A stretch of DNA of 50,622 nt from Bacteroidales bacterium (GCA_017516865.1 JAFXAU010000005.1:1-50622); one strand, 5' to 3'; numbered from the stretch's first letter, positions 17,961-26,317 are shown. The notes: generated from the letters alone by a model not told the origin. Numbers and translations are program-made.

Positions 17961-17997
17961 GTGTGCTTCATTTTTGCACACCTTCTCTTTTTCTTTG
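17961..17997 (+). promoter_or_regulatory. Shared dyad/TTTG element, copy A (AAA ATPase gene)
   Basis: A perfect dyad TGTGC (17962-17966) - N9 - GCACA (17976-17980) is followed by CC, 11 nt and TTTGT (17994-17998). The ATG at 18015 is 17 nt after the TTTG. Copies with identical spacing precede the genes at 19316, 21463 and 45700. The TTTG could be the core of a -7 box and the dyad an operator or an unusual -33 region. Confidence 0.7.
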
Positions 17998-18014
17998 TCG
18001 AAAAAAGAACGAAA

Positions 18015-19160
18015 ATGAATACGACAGAGAAAAATATAATGAGAGAACAAGGTTCGAAACTCTTTACGTCGGACGGTTACGAGAAATCGTATTTTTATCT
18101 ACGATTGTTCGCCGTTTTATTTGACAAAATGCCATCGGTGGCTGATGGTCTGTATGAGTTCGATGACAAGAAAAATTCGTATGAATTATTTATTTTCTTC
18201 GTGAATCGTGCTCAAAAAGATGGCTTTAAACAATACAGTGCTCTTGAAACGTTCTACTGCGGAACGGAATTGGAAAAGTTTCCGTTAGCAAAGAGTATGT
18301 GTTTGGGTCATTCTGATTTTCATATATTTATAAATGCTGACACGCAGCTCCTACTTGTATTTGACCGTCAATCAGTTTGCTGCATATACGAAATGGCGAA
18401 CAAAGAAAGCAGACAATATTGTGAGGAGTTTCTTGCGGCAATCAATAATTGTTATAACGGCATAAAAGAATCCAAGTCGAAAATTGAGTGTATCGGCTTG
18501 AGCGACAGACGATATTACTTAAAGGACATAGAAATTAAAAACATGGCGGAACTCGATGTTTCTGCTTTGTACAACGATGATTTTCAGAAAATTGCGGAGA
18601 ATATCTCTAACTTTTTGGAAGACGAGCGAAACGGGCTTGTCATTCTTCACGGAGAACAAGGAACGGGCAAGACGTCGTTCATCAGACATTTGATTTCAAA
18701 GTCAAAGAAGCATTTTGTGTATCTGCCGTTGGACATGGCTTCGTGCCTGTCCGACCCGCGAATGATTACGTTCATTTGCGACGAGATGAAAGATGCGGTG
18801 GTTGTGATTGAAGATTGCGAGCAATTGCTTGTTGATAGAAGTGAATCGTACAACAGCATCAACACTGGTTTGGTTAATATCCTGAATATGGCAGATGGCT
18901 TGCTGGGCGACAGTCTCAACCTCAAATTCATCTGCACGTTTAACAGTGACGTGAAGAAAATTGACAAAGCCCTGTTGCGCAAAGGCCGCTTGGTTGACAA
19001 GTACGAATTCGGCAAACTTTCGGCAGAAAAAACAACCGCCCTGATGCAGAAGCAATACGGTCTGACCGGCATGTTTGAACCAATGACGTTGGCGGAAATA
19101 TTTAACTTCACTATGGAAAATCACGGAAAAAACAAGGAACGGAAATCGGTGGGATTTTAA
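18015..19160 (+). CDS. AAA family ATPase
   Basis: The 381-residue protein has an N-terminal region of about 200 residues that I do not recognise and a C-terminal AAA module. Walker A is GEQGTGKTS (about residues 213-221) and Walker B is VVVIEDCEQLL (about 261). A sensor-1-like FICTFNSDV and an arginine-bearing LLRKGRLVDKYEF (arginine-finger/sensor region) follow. BCS1- and katanin-like AAA modules have the same order, but the substrate is unknown. The start at 18015 places the shared dyad/TTTG element just upstream. The downstream genes are the orphan protein, a PD-(D/E)XK protein and a zincin, pointing to an accessory block. It ends with a short basic tail (KNKERKSVGF). Confidence 0.8.
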   Translation: MNTTEKNIMREQGSKLFTSDGYEKSYFYLRLFAVLFDKMPSVADGLYEFDDKKNSYELFIFFVNRAQKDGFKQYSALETFYCGTELEKFPLAKSMCLGHSDFHIFINADTQLLLVFDRQSVCCIYEMANKESRQYCEEFLAAINNCYNGIKESKSKIECIGLSDRRYYLKDIEIKNMAELDVSALYNDDFQKIAENISNFLEDERNGLVILHGEQGTGKTSFIRHLISKSKKHFVYLPLDMASCLSDPRMITFICDEMKDAVVVIEDCEQLLVDRSESYNSINTGLVNILNMADGLLGDSLNLKFICTFNSDVKKIDKALLRKGRLVDKYEFGKLSAEKTTALMQKQYGLTGMFEPMTLAEIFNFTMENHGKNKERKSVGF

Positions 19161-19251
19161 TAGTTAGGAATTAGGAGTTGGGAATTATGGGAGATTATTG
19201 GTGTATAGTGAGAGATTTATGGTATTACAAATTTATTCAAAAATCCTTAAG

Positions 19252-19288
19252 GTGTGTCGTGTTTTGGCATACCTCTCTGTTTTCTTTG
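19252..19288 (+). promoter_or_regulatory. Shared dyad/TTTG element, copy B (156-aa orphan gene)
   Basis: GTGTGT...TTTTGGCATACC at 19252-19273 is followed by 11 nt and TTTGT at 19285-19289, with the same spacing as copies A, C and D. The left arm (TGTGT) is degenerate and the right arm is GCATA. The ATG is 27 nt after the TTTG. Confidence 0.65.
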
Positions 19289-19315
19289 TACCATAAAACA
19301 TAAAAATATTGAGTT

Positions 19316-19786
19316 ATGGAAAACATAAAGAACGAAAATCTCGTTAACGAGAAAAAATTAAAAGATGTGGTTGTACGTGTCCTGAACGTACAAAATTTTG
19401 ACGCAATAGACGACGAAACCCTGAAAGTTGTTGCAAATGATTTGTTTACACATTGCACGACGGCGGCGTTTGTGCAATTAGATAGTGACGATTTGGAAAC
19501 ATTTGCCACTGAAGCAAAGCCATTTTTCATCAAGATTTTTAAGGGGAATCTGTCAACCATCAAAAAAGAACTGGCGGCGCAGATTCCGTCGTATTCCGAC
19601 GGGGAAAAGTATCAGGCACTTGTCGCCATCAATTTCCACGAGGAACTTACAGCTGACGAACTTGAACAACTGCTAACCATCGTTAGAAATGGAAACGATG
19701 ATATTGATATTTGGTGGAGCTACGCATACGATAAACGCTTGCCAAAGAAGGAGTTTCGGGTGGATTTGTTGGAGAAAAAGGAATAA
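19316..19786 (+). CDS. Hypothetical helical protein, 156 aa
   Basis: I do not recognise a family. The product is acidic, without signal peptide or membrane segment, and reads as mostly alpha-helical. Repeated amphipathic segments such as LKDVVVRVLNVQNF, LETFATEAKPFFIKIF and LTADELEQLLTIVRNGNDD occur, followed by IDIWWSYAYDKRLPKKEFRV near the C-terminus. The tail suggests a compact interaction protein rather than an enzyme. It follows the AAA ATPase by 155 bp but carries its own copy of the shared dyad/TTTG element, so it is probably transcribed independently yet co-regulated. Confidence 0.75.
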   Translation: MENIKNENLVNEKKLKDVVVRVLNVQNFDAIDDETLKVVANDLFTHCTTAAFVQLDSDDLETFATEAKPFFIKIFKGNLSTIKKELAAQIPSYSDGEKYQALVAINFHEELTADELEQLLTIVRNGNDDIDIWWSYAYDKRLPKKEFRVDLLEKKE

Positions 19787-19812
19787 TGGTACGATGGTGT
19801 AAGGAAAATTTG

Positions 19813-19820
19813 TATATTTG
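19813..19820 (+). promoter_or_regulatory. -7 box (TATATTTG) of the PD-(D/E)XK gene
   Basis: TATATTTG fits TAnnTTTG and overlaps the TTG of a longer possible reading frame (19818). It therefore favours the ATG at 19866 as the true start. Confidence 0.55.
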
Positions 19821-19865
19821 GGAAATTGTTTGTTAAAAACAAATTGTTGTAGAGGTTGCCTCGTG

Positions 19866-21260
19866 ATGAATATGAAAAAAAATGAAATAATTTCTAATTT
19901 ACTGAATGACTTTCTCCAAATCAGAAAGGATTATATGACAGCAGTAAATAATGTCTTATCTGATGTTAAGAACTACTCCGCTCAAAAGTCCAAGATAATA
20001 TTAGACTGTGATTTAAGTAGAACTTCTCAATTTAATATTTTTGAAACCATTTCAGATTTATATACAAGAGAAAAATTTCATAGTGATATTCTTGATACAA
20101 TATTGAACCCTAAAACTCCTGAAATTGGTTCTATACTCAGCGAAGATATCTTAACAAAATTTCTAGAAATGATAGATAGTAAATATTTTACTATTGATGA
20201 TACAGTGAAAGTTTCAAAGGAAGTATATAATAAAGTTTTGGTTGGGAAAAGGAGTAAAATTGGTTACATTGATTTATTGATTACAAATGAACATAATCAG
20301 GCTATCATTATTGAAAATAAAATAAACGATGCTCCAGATCAACCTAATCAGATTGTTCGATATATGAAATATATAAATGAACAATATTTCCAAAATAACA
20401 AACCCATTAAGATGACAGTTGTATACCTAACCTTAAATCCTGGGAAAAAGCCAAAGATTAAAGAATACGATGAATTTTTTAATGAATATAAAGATAAATT
20501 ATTAAATGGAGAAGGTGGTCGTGAAATCTTAAAATATCGTTCTGCTGTTGTAGCAAATGAGAAAGTTTGTTTAGTGGGATTTTTAATGACGTGTATAGAA
20601 ATCTTAGAAAAATATATAAAACAAATTAAAGGTTCAACAGTTAAAAAAAATGCTGCCATTCTCAAAAGAGTGTATTTGGAACAATATAAATGTCTTTTAA
20701 ATCATATAGGAGGGAAAGCCACTATGTTGAAATGTCAAAAAGAATTATTGCAGAAAATTTATTCTACACAAGAGACGCTAAACGCGGCAAAAGATTTAGT
20801 TAAAGTATGGACAGAAAAAGATGAATCAAAATCGGCTGTTTCAGATTTAAAGCATTTGATTGAATCTTCAGAAGACAATCGTAAAGCCGCAAATGACTTG
20901 GTTGAAGTATTTAGTGATAAGAGTATTGTAAATCAGTTTATTAATGATTGTTTGAGAGATTTTGTTGAACCATTAGGTTTCTCATTTGAAGACGGAATGT
21001 ATATACATTGGAATGATACTCGTTTCTTATATGTGTATGGTTATGATGCAAAATTGGAAATTGGTTTTGGTGGGAAAAAAATTACGCAAAAACAAGAAGA
21101 AAGCTATAAAGAAATTTTGAAAAAGTTTAAAAAGAAAACAGACAAAGTCAGAGATGGGGGATATGATTTCGTTTTTATAAGAATAGAACCTTTATCGGGT
21201 AAGAAAGATATGAAAACTTTTTTAACTTATTATACAAAATTGATTTCTCAAATAATTTAA
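19866..21260 (+). CDS. PD-(D/E)XK nuclease superfamily protein
   Basis: The 464-residue protein matches the PDDEXK_4-like layout. An N-terminal helical segment reads FNIFETISDLYTREKFHSDI and then LDTIL. The catalytic Asp is in IGYIDLLI (near residue 135), and the E-x-K motif in IIIENKIND (near residue 149). NQIVRYMKYI and MTVVYLTLNPG complete the fold. Members are stand-alone nucleases often found in defence islands and mobile elements; specificity is unknown. About 200 residues of uncharacterised C-terminal sequence follow. The gene is visibly richer in A and T than its neighbours (AAA, ATA, TTA codons), suggesting later acquisition. ATG 19866 or 19872 are both possible. Confidence 0.82.
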   Translation: MNMKKNEIISNLLNDFLQIRKDYMTAVNNVLSDVKNYSAQKSKIILDCDLSRTSQFNIFETISDLYTREKFHSDILDTILNPKTPEIGSILSEDILTKFLEMIDSKYFTIDDTVKVSKEVYNKVLVGKRSKIGYIDLLITNEHNQAIIIENKINDAPDQPNQIVRYMKYINEQYFQNNKPIKMTVVYLTLNPGKKPKIKEYDEFFNEYKDKLLNGEGGREILKYRSAVVANEKVCLVGFLMTCIEILEKYIKQIKGSTVKKNAAILKRVYLEQYKCLLNHIGGKATMLKCQKELLQKIYSTQETLNAAKDLVKVWTEKDESKSAVSDLKHLIESSEDNRKAANDLVEVFSDKSIVNQFINDCLRDFVEPLGFSFEDGMYIHWNDTRFLYVYGYDAKLEIGFGGKKITQKQEESYKEILKKFKKKTDKVRDGGYDFVFIRIEPLSGKKDMKTFLTYYTKLISQII

Positions 21261-21294
21261 GAAGAGTTCAAAGAATAAAACATTGAAAAACCCT

Positions 21295-21335
21295 TCCGTA
21301 GGAATTTCCCAATGGTAAATCCTACGGATTTTTTA
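21295..21335 (+). terminator. Rho-independent terminator after the PD-(D/E)XK gene
   Basis: TCCGTAGGA (21295-21303) pairs with the matching arm AAATCCTACGGA ending at 21328, and TTTTTTA follows. It lies 35 bp after the stop codon. Confidence 0.8.
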
Positions 21336-21411
21336 TGTTTTCACATTTGATAATTTTTCAGTGAGATTACAAATCCATAATTCTTAACTCATAATTAAAA
21401 ATTCTTCCATC

Positions 21412-21448
21412 TTGTGCCTCAATTCGGCACACTGCACGTTTTTCTTTG
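21412..21448 (+). promoter_or_regulatory. Shared dyad/TTTG element, copy C (zincin gene)
   Basis: A perfect dyad TGTGC-N9-GCACA lies inside TTGTGCCTC...GGCACACT (21412-21433). It is followed by 11 nt and TTTGT (21445-21449), the spacing of copies A, B and D. The ATG is 14 nt after the TTTG. Copies A and C also resemble each other outside the core (TTTTTCTTTGT and an A-rich leader). Confidence 0.7.
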
Positions 21449-21462
21449 TAAAAAAAAGAAAT

Positions 21463-22041
21463 ATGAAAGGTTTTGATTTATGGTTGCAAAACAGTTTGCA
21501 ATACGAAGAGTTGAAAAAATGCTTGGAAAAAGCTGTAGCATTCTATGGTGAATATATGGGAAACGCCTTGATTCAGCATGATGTAATGTTATCGTTAATT
21601 GATGACGGGAAAAGTCGTTCTCTTGGGGAATACTCAGCAGTTTCAAGATTTAACAAAAAAAGTACTATTATTCTATACAATAGAAGGACCAATATGCACA
21701 CAATATTAGATTGCGTGTTCGTGCACGAATTGGCACATTTCCTTGATAATATTCGCGTCCCAGAAGAAGCTCGTTCAAAATATGCGTCCTGTATACATGG
21801 AACAAAAGAACGGGTTATCGCAGAATTGTTTAGAAGTAAGATTCCACATCAATATAGTAGAACAGCGTACAGCGGACAAACAAGCGAATGCTTTGCTCGG
21901 GCAATTGAGGAATTTTATGCGATAAAAACAAATAACTCGTACGGCCTTGAAAAGTGTCGCAATTCAGACTATTATGTTGAAATTGAGTTGTTTAAACAGA
22001 TTGTTTTTCCCGTGGTTGAGAATTATATAAATAGTTTGTAG
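21463..22041 (+). CDS. Putative zinc metallopeptidase, LPD1-like zincin
   Basis: The 192-residue protein carries an HExxH zinc motif in VFVHELAHFLD (H88, E89, H92). About 50 residues later comes TSECFARAIEEFYA, where E142 or E149 could be the third ligand. This spacing and the S-E-x-F-A-R-A segment resemble the LPD1 zincin domains of large polyvalent proteins carried by phages and conjugative elements, here as a stand-alone protein. No signal peptide is present, so it is predicted to be cytoplasmic. I start at the ATG at 21463, directly after the shared dyad/TTTG element. The target is unknown; anti-restriction or defence-linked proteolysis is possible. Confidence 0.72.
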   Translation: MKGFDLWLQNSLQYEELKKCLEKAVAFYGEYMGNALIQHDVMLSLIDDGKSRSLGEYSAVSRFNKKSTIILYNRRTNMHTILDCVFVHELAHFLDNIRVPEEARSKYASCIHGTKERVIAELFRSKIPHQYSRTAYSGQTSECFARAIEEFYAIKTNNSYGLEKCRNSDYYVEIELFKQIVFPVVENYINSL

Positions 22042-22058
22042 TATAAAACTAAATCTTC

Positions 22059-22066
22059 TATATTTG
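22059..22066 (+). promoter_or_regulatory. -7 box (TATATTTG) of the PLD-like gene
   Basis: TATATTTG fits TAnnTTTG and contains the TTG of a slightly longer possible reading (22064). It supports the ATG at 22085. Confidence 0.55.
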
Positions 22067-22084
22067 TCTGAAAACAAAGAATTT

Positions 22085-22606
22085 ATGTCCCCTTTCATTC
22101 AATATATTGCCGACGAGCAGCACTACACCGAGGTGATTTCGCGGATTGCCACAGTGCGTGAAACGTTGTGGATTGGCACCGCCGACATTAAGGATTTGTA
22201 TGTGAAGCAGGGCAATGGCACCATTCCCTTGCTGGGACAAATTGCCGCTTTGCTCAAGCGTGGCGTGGGCGTCCGACTGGTTCATGCCAAAGAACCAGGA
22301 CCGAATTTCCGTGAGGATTTCGACAAATATCCCATTCTCGCCACCGGCTTGGAACGAGTGCTGTGTCCGCGGGTGCACTTCAAGATGTTGATTTTTGATT
22401 TTGAGACGGTCTATGTCGGTTCGGCAAACCTCACTGGAGCGGGAATCGGTATGAAAAGCCAGTTCCGTCGCAACTTCGAGGCAGGAATCCTCACCAACGA
22501 CCCCCAACTCGTGGAATCCGCCATCAATCAATTCGACACCCTTTGGATTGGTTCTCATTGCCAAAAATGCGGACGAAAAGATTTTTGCGGAGACAGGATT
22601 AAATAA
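22085..22606 (+). CDS. Phospholipase D-like (single HKD) protein
   Basis: The 173-residue protein has one HKD motif: HFKMLIFD (about residues 98-105) followed by VGSANLTGAGI (GSxN near 112). Small single-HKD proteins usually dimerise to form one active site and act as nucleases, for example Nuc-like enzymes. A Cys/His cluster HCQKCGRKDFC at the C-terminus may bind zinc, which is unusual for the family. There is no signal peptide, so a cytoplasmic DNA-processing role is more likely than a lipase role. The codon use is more GC-rich than the preceding two genes. It has its own -7 box and converges on mqnC. Confidence 0.82.
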   Translation: MSPFIQYIADEQHYTEVISRIATVRETLWIGTADIKDLYVKQGNGTIPLLGQIAALLKRGVGVRLVHAKEPGPNFREDFDKYPILATGLERVLCPRVHFKMLIFDFETVYVGSANLTGAGIGMKSQFRRNFEAGILTNDPQLVESAINQFDTLWIGSHCQKCGRKDFCGDRIK

Positions 22607-22626
22607 TGTGATTTCGACTATCTCTG

Positions 22627-23733
22627 TTAGAAAGTCTTTTCGTCAACATAATCATAATGCTGATTTCGCAGTTGTGGCGTAAATCCTGCTTCTTTAATTG
22701 CCTCGGGCAGTTCGTTTTTCTTGACGGAATACATCGCTCCCGCTTGCGAAACCACGTTTTCTTCAATCATTATGGAACCGAGGTCGTCGGCACCGCCGTG
22801 CAGACAAATTTGTGCCGTAGGCAATCCCACCGTCAGCCACGATGCTTGAATGTGCGGAATGTTTGGCAACATAATTCTGCTTATGGCAATCATTCTGATA
22901 TATTCGTCTTTGCGGATTTTGAACTCCTGCTGGGTAAGTTTTTCCAACGCTGTTCCTTTGCTGTAAAACGGCCACGGAATAAATGCGGTAAAGCCGTCAG
23001 AATCAGAAGGTTTCTCGTTTTGTAACTGACGAATTTTTACAAGATGTTCCATTCGTTCCTCAATGGTTTCAATGTGACCGTACATCATTGTAGCAGAAGA
23101 GGTTAATTTCATTTTGTGTGCTTCTCGCATTACGTTGAGCCACGTTTCGCTGTCGCATTTTCCAGGTGAAAGATATTTCCGCACTCTGTCGCACAAAATT
23201 TCCGCCCCTGCACCGGGAAGACTGTCTAACCCCGATGCGTGAAGGGCTTCCAAAACCTCGCGAGGGCTCATATTTTCACGTTTTGCAATGTAGGCGATTT
23301 CGGGCGGCCCTAAGGCGTGAAGTTTGATGTTTGGATGACGGCGTTTCAGTTCCGAAAAAAGATTTTTGTAGAAATCCAATCCCAATCTCGGGTGCATTCC
23401 GCCTTGTATCAGCAGTTGCGAGCCGCCAAGCATTTCGAGTTCGGCAATTTTCTGGTCGTATTCTTCAAATGTAGTGATGTAGATGCCGTCTTCGTTGAGC
23501 CGTTTGTGGAAATTACAGAACTTACAACCTGAAATACAGGCATTTGTGATGTTCACGTTTCGGTCAATTATCCACGTTACAATATTTTCTGGACGATTTT
23601 TATGACGGATTGTATCTGCAACTATTTGTAATTCAGGCAAACTCGCGTTTCGAAACAAAAATGCACCTTCTTCAACGCTCAAATTTGAACCATCGAGTGC
23701 TTTTGCGAGAAGATGATGAACATTCAAACACAT
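22627..23733 (-). CDS. mqnC: Cyclic dehypoxanthinyl futalosine synthase (radical SAM)
   Basis: The 368-residue enzyme belongs to the futalosine route of menaquinone biosynthesis. The radical SAM cluster CISGCKFC (CxxxCxxC) sits near residue 65. LLIQGGMHPRLGLDFY, HALGPPEIAYIA and LDSLPGAGAEILCDRVR are characteristic of MqnC, rather than MqnE or CofH. MMYGHIETIEERMEHL and a C-terminal GGADDLGS stretch are also present. This implies that the organism makes menaquinone by the futalosine pathway. Start ATG 23733 lies 16 bp after a -7 box TATTTTTG. It is divergent from the aminopeptidase gene with overlapping promoters. Confidence 0.93.
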   Translation of the reverse strand: MCLNVHHLLAKALDGSNLSVEEGAFLFRNASLPELQIVADTIRHKNRPENIVTWIIDRNVNITNACISGCKFCNFHKRLNEDGIYITTFEEYDQKIAELEMLGGSQLLIQGGMHPRLGLDFYKNLFSELKRRHPNIKLHALGPPEIAYIAKRENMSPREVLEALHASGLDSLPGAGAEILCDRVRKYLSPGKCDSETWLNVMREAHKMKLTSSATMMYGHIETIEERMEHLVKIRQLQNEKPSDSDGFTAFIPWPFYSKGTALEKLTQQEFKIRKDEYIRMIAISRIMLPNIPHIQASWLTVGLPTAQICLHGGADDLGSIMIEENVVSQAGAMYSVKKNELPEAIKEAGFTPQLRNQHYDYVDEKTF

Positions 23734-23757
23734 AAATTTGTAATTTTACCAAAAATA
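23733..23757. promoter_or_regulatory. Divergent -7 boxes for mqnC and the M17 aminopeptidase
   Basis: TATTTTTG on the minus strand (23757-23750) serves mqnC. TAAATTTG on the plus strand (23733-23740) lies before the aminopeptidase ATG at 23772. The two promoters overlap, so transcription in the two directions may be mutually exclusive. Confidence 0.5.
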
Positions 23758-23771
23758 ATTTAGGCAAAAAT

Positions 23772-25193
23772 ATGGAAATAGTTTTTGATTCCGCTGCATC
23801 GGCGGAAAAATACCAAACAAGAATTTTTCTTGTAAATTCATTGGAAGACGCGTCAAAGTGCGGTCTTACGGATTTTGAACAACAATTGCTCACGGCAAAG
23901 TCAACAAAATTTTCGTCGGGATTTTTGTGGGTTGAGGCGGTTGAACGTGTTTCGTATTTCGTGGTGCTGAAAAACGACTGCGATGCGGAATACTGCGAAA
24001 CGGTGCGCAAATTGGGTTGCGACGTGTTCAATGCAGCAAAAAGTTCTCAGGAAAAAGAAGTCGTAATTAAGAATGTAAATTGCTCATCTTGTGTAGTTTA
24101 TTCGTTTCTGGAAGGTTTTACGCTTAGTCAGTATAGTTTTGGAAAATATTCCGAGAAATTGCAGAAAAAATCGTTTGAAAAAATCGTTTGCTGTGGTCAG
24201 GAATGTGGTGACGTTGCAGAGTTGAACAACATTTTAGCTGGCGTGTTTGCTACAAAAAATTTGATTAATGAGCCGAACAATATTTGTACGGCTGAATATT
24301 TCGCCGAACAAGCTGTTGATGTTTTGAAAAATACGGATGTACAAGTGTTTGTGCGTGACAAAAAATGGATTGAAAACGAAAAAATGGGCGGACTTTTGGC
24401 GGTGAACCGTGGAAGCGTGTTGCCTCCTCGTTTTGTGCATATTGTTTGGAAACCAGCGAATTCCAACGAAAAACCAATCGTTTTAGTTGGAAAAGGTATT
24501 GTGTTCGATGCTGGTGGCTTGAGTTTGAAACCGAACCAATATATGGAGACGATGAAGTCCGATATGAGCGGTGCTGCGACGGTTTTGGGAACAATGAAAA
24601 TTGTTGCAACCCAAAAATTGCCGATTCACGTGGAGGCGTTGATTCCGCTGACCGACAACCGTCCAGGCGAGAATGCCATGGCGTTGGGCGACATTATTAC
24701 GATGCACAATGGCAAGACGGTGGAAATTTTGAACGCCGACGCCGAAGGTCGTCTGATTTTGGCTGATGCGTTGAGTTACGCTGCTTCGCTGAATCCGCAG
24801 CTTACAATAGACGTGGCAACGCTTACGGGTGCTGCAAACCAAGCCGTTGGCGAACACGCCGCAGTATATTTCAGTACGGCTTCGGAACAAGAAAATCAAA
24901 AATTGGAAAAATCGGGATTCCAAACGTGGGAGCCACTTGTGAAATTCCCGTTGTGGGCGTATTACGATGAATTGATTTCATCAAATATGGCAGATATGAA
25001 AAACACTGGCGGACAATACGGCGGTGCGATTTCGGCGGCAAAATTCCTGCAACAATATGTTTCGTATCCGTGGATTCACCTTGACATTGCAGGTTCGGCA
25101 TATTTCAAGACAAAATGGTCGTACAAGGGCGTTGGAGCAACGGGTTTCGGAGTCCGGACGCTATACCAATTCTTGAAAATGCTCAATGCGTAA
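23772..25193 (+). CDS. M17 family leucyl aminopeptidase
   Basis: The 473-residue cytosolic exopeptidase has the complete catalytic C-terminal domain. LVGKGIVFDAGGLSLKP carries a metal-binding Lys and Asp (near residues 240-255). MKSDMSGAATVLGTMK, NADAEGRLILADALSYA (the NTDAEGRL signature with A for T) and VATLTGA follow. Two metal ions activate water for removal of N-terminal residues. The N-terminal 160 residues are poorly conserved, as is usual. It is a single-gene unit: a -7 box is upstream, and a 115-bp gap with its own promoter separates it from pdxA. Confidence 0.94.
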   Translation: MEIVFDSAASAEKYQTRIFLVNSLEDASKCGLTDFEQQLLTAKSTKFSSGFLWVEAVERVSYFVVLKNDCDAEYCETVRKLGCDVFNAAKSSQEKEVVIKNVNCSSCVVYSFLEGFTLSQYSFGKYSEKLQKKSFEKIVCCGQECGDVAELNNILAGVFATKNLINEPNNICTAEYFAEQAVDVLKNTDVQVFVRDKKWIENEKMGGLLAVNRGSVLPPRFVHIVWKPANSNEKPIVLVGKGIVFDAGGLSLKPNQYMETMKSDMSGAATVLGTMKIVATQKLPIHVEALIPLTDNRPGENAMALGDIITMHNGKTVEILNADAEGRLILADALSYAASLNPQLTIDVATLTGAANQAVGEHAAVYFSTASEQENQKLEKSGFQTWEPLVKFPLWAYYDELISSNMADMKNTGGQYGGAISAAKFLQQYVSYPWIHLDIAGSAYFKTKWSYKGVGATGFGVRTLYQFLKMLNA

Positions 25194-25256
25194 TGCTCAA
25201 TGCACAATTGTTGTATAAAATTCTTAATGTATAACTTAAATTCTTAACTAATAAAT

Positions 25257-25264
25257 TATCTTTG
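25257..25264 (+). promoter_or_regulatory. -7 box (TATCTTTG) of the pdxA-ruvA-sprA-porin operon
   Basis: TATCTTTG fits TAnnTTTG and is 44 bp before the pdxA ATG. The rest of the 115-bp gap is AT-rich, with short repeats of the words TTCTTAA and AATGC, and nothing else is recognised. Confidence 0.6.
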
Positions 25265-25308
25265 CGTACATTATATTATGCAAATTGACTTAAATAAGAT
25301 TTAAATAT

Positions 25309-26316
25309 ATGAGACACATAAAGATAGGTATCACTCACGGAGACATTAACGGTGTTGGTTACGAGGTGATTATGAAGGTTTTGTCGGAGCAAAAAATTTT
25401 TGACGGGAAAACCATAATCGTCTATGGTTCACCGAAGGCTGCCGCATATCATAGAAAATCGTTGGCGTTGCAAAATTTCAATTTTAATTTGATAACCAAT
25501 GCCGACGAGGCTGCTCCAAAGCGTCCGAATATTATTGACTGTGTTCCTGGTGATGTGAAGGTAGAGTCTGGGGCAACGAGTCAGGAAGCGGGAACTGCGG
25601 CACTACAGGCGTTGGAGACGGCGGTAAACGATTTACGTGACGGGAAAATTGATCTGCTTGTCACCATGCCGATAAACAAAGAAAGTGTGCGTATGGTCAT
25701 GCCGGAATTTAAAAGTCATACTGCTTATTTGGCAAAAGTTTTTGGTACGACGCAACATTCCGAGATGTATGCCAACGAAGCTATAAGAACTTGCTATGTT
25801 GCTGATACTCCGTTTGTTTCGCAGGTTGCAAAATCTATAACAAAAGATGCAGTTTTAGAAAAAATCGTGGCAATGAACGATTCGCTTCGCATGGATTTTG
25901 GCTGTACGAAACCTAAAATTGCTGTTTTGGCACTCAATTCGGAATTTGGCGACGAAGAAAAAAATACAATTTCGCAAGCGGTTGAAGAAGCAAAATCAAG
26001 CGGATTTATAGTTTCAGGTCCGTTTTTGTCTGAAACATTCTTCGATGCGGCAGAATACACTCGTTTTGACGGAGTAATTGGCATGTACCGCGACCAAGTA
26101 GTAGGGCCATTCAAGGCATTGGCTTTCGACAATTCAATTTCGTATTCTCTTGGATTCCCGAAAATCTGTGTATCGCCTGCATTGACAGTCAATTATGACC
26201 AAGTAGACAAAAACATAACCGAAGAAAGTCCGTTGGCAATGGCGATTTTTGCAGCAAGCGATTTGTTGGAAAAGCGCGAACAATACACGGAATTAACTAA
26301 AAACCAATTGAAATAA
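25309..26316 (+). CDS. pdxA: 4-hydroxythreonine-4-phosphate dehydrogenase
   Basis: The 335-residue enzyme oxidises 4-phosphohydroxy-L-threonine in DXP-dependent pyridoxal 5'-phosphate synthesis. IGITHGDINGVGYEVIMK is the family N-terminus. TMPINKESV and FKSHTAYLAKVFGT carry a metal-binding His, LNSEFGDEEKN follows, and the C-terminal DGVIGMYRDQVVGPFKAL holds the substrate loop. Length is at the short end of the family. Only 1 bp separates it from ruvA, and it heads a unit running on to sprA. Confidence 0.95.
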   Translation: MRHIKIGITHGDINGVGYEVIMKVLSEQKIFDGKTIIVYGSPKAAAYHRKSLALQNFNFNLITNADEAAPKRPNIIDCVPGDVKVESGATSQEAGTAALQALETAVNDLRDGKIDLLVTMPINKESVRMVMPEFKSHTAYLAKVFGTTQHSEMYANEAIRTCYVADTPFVSQVAKSITKDAVLEKIVAMNDSLRMDFGCTKPKIAVLALNSEFGDEEKNTISQAVEEAKSSGFIVSGPFLSETFFDAAEYTRFDGVIGMYRDQVVGPFKALAFDNSISYSLGFPKICVSPALTVNYDQVDKNITEESPLAMAIFAASDLLEKREQYTELTKNQLK

Positions 26317-26317
26317 T

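Noticed and set aside
17961..18000. Sigma-54 promoter (-24 GG/-12 GC) reading of the GGCAyACC elements
   Set aside because: Sigma-54 sites need TGGCAC-N5-TTGC. Here the second conserved block is TTTG, 11 nt after GGCAyACC, and no TTGC is at the required position.
17961..18014. N-terminal extensions of the ATPase and zincin genes that read MCxxxAHxxxFFFV-like peptides
   Set aside because: The similarity between the two peptides comes from the conserved DNA element. In copies B and D the same frame ends in stop codons before the gene, so a conserved leader peptide is less likely than a promoter or operator.
17961..22041. Integron cassette array (attC sites) in the accessory block
   Set aside because: The repeated elements lie before start codons rather than after genes. 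No RYYYAAC/GTTRRRY core pairs are visible, and no integrase is present.
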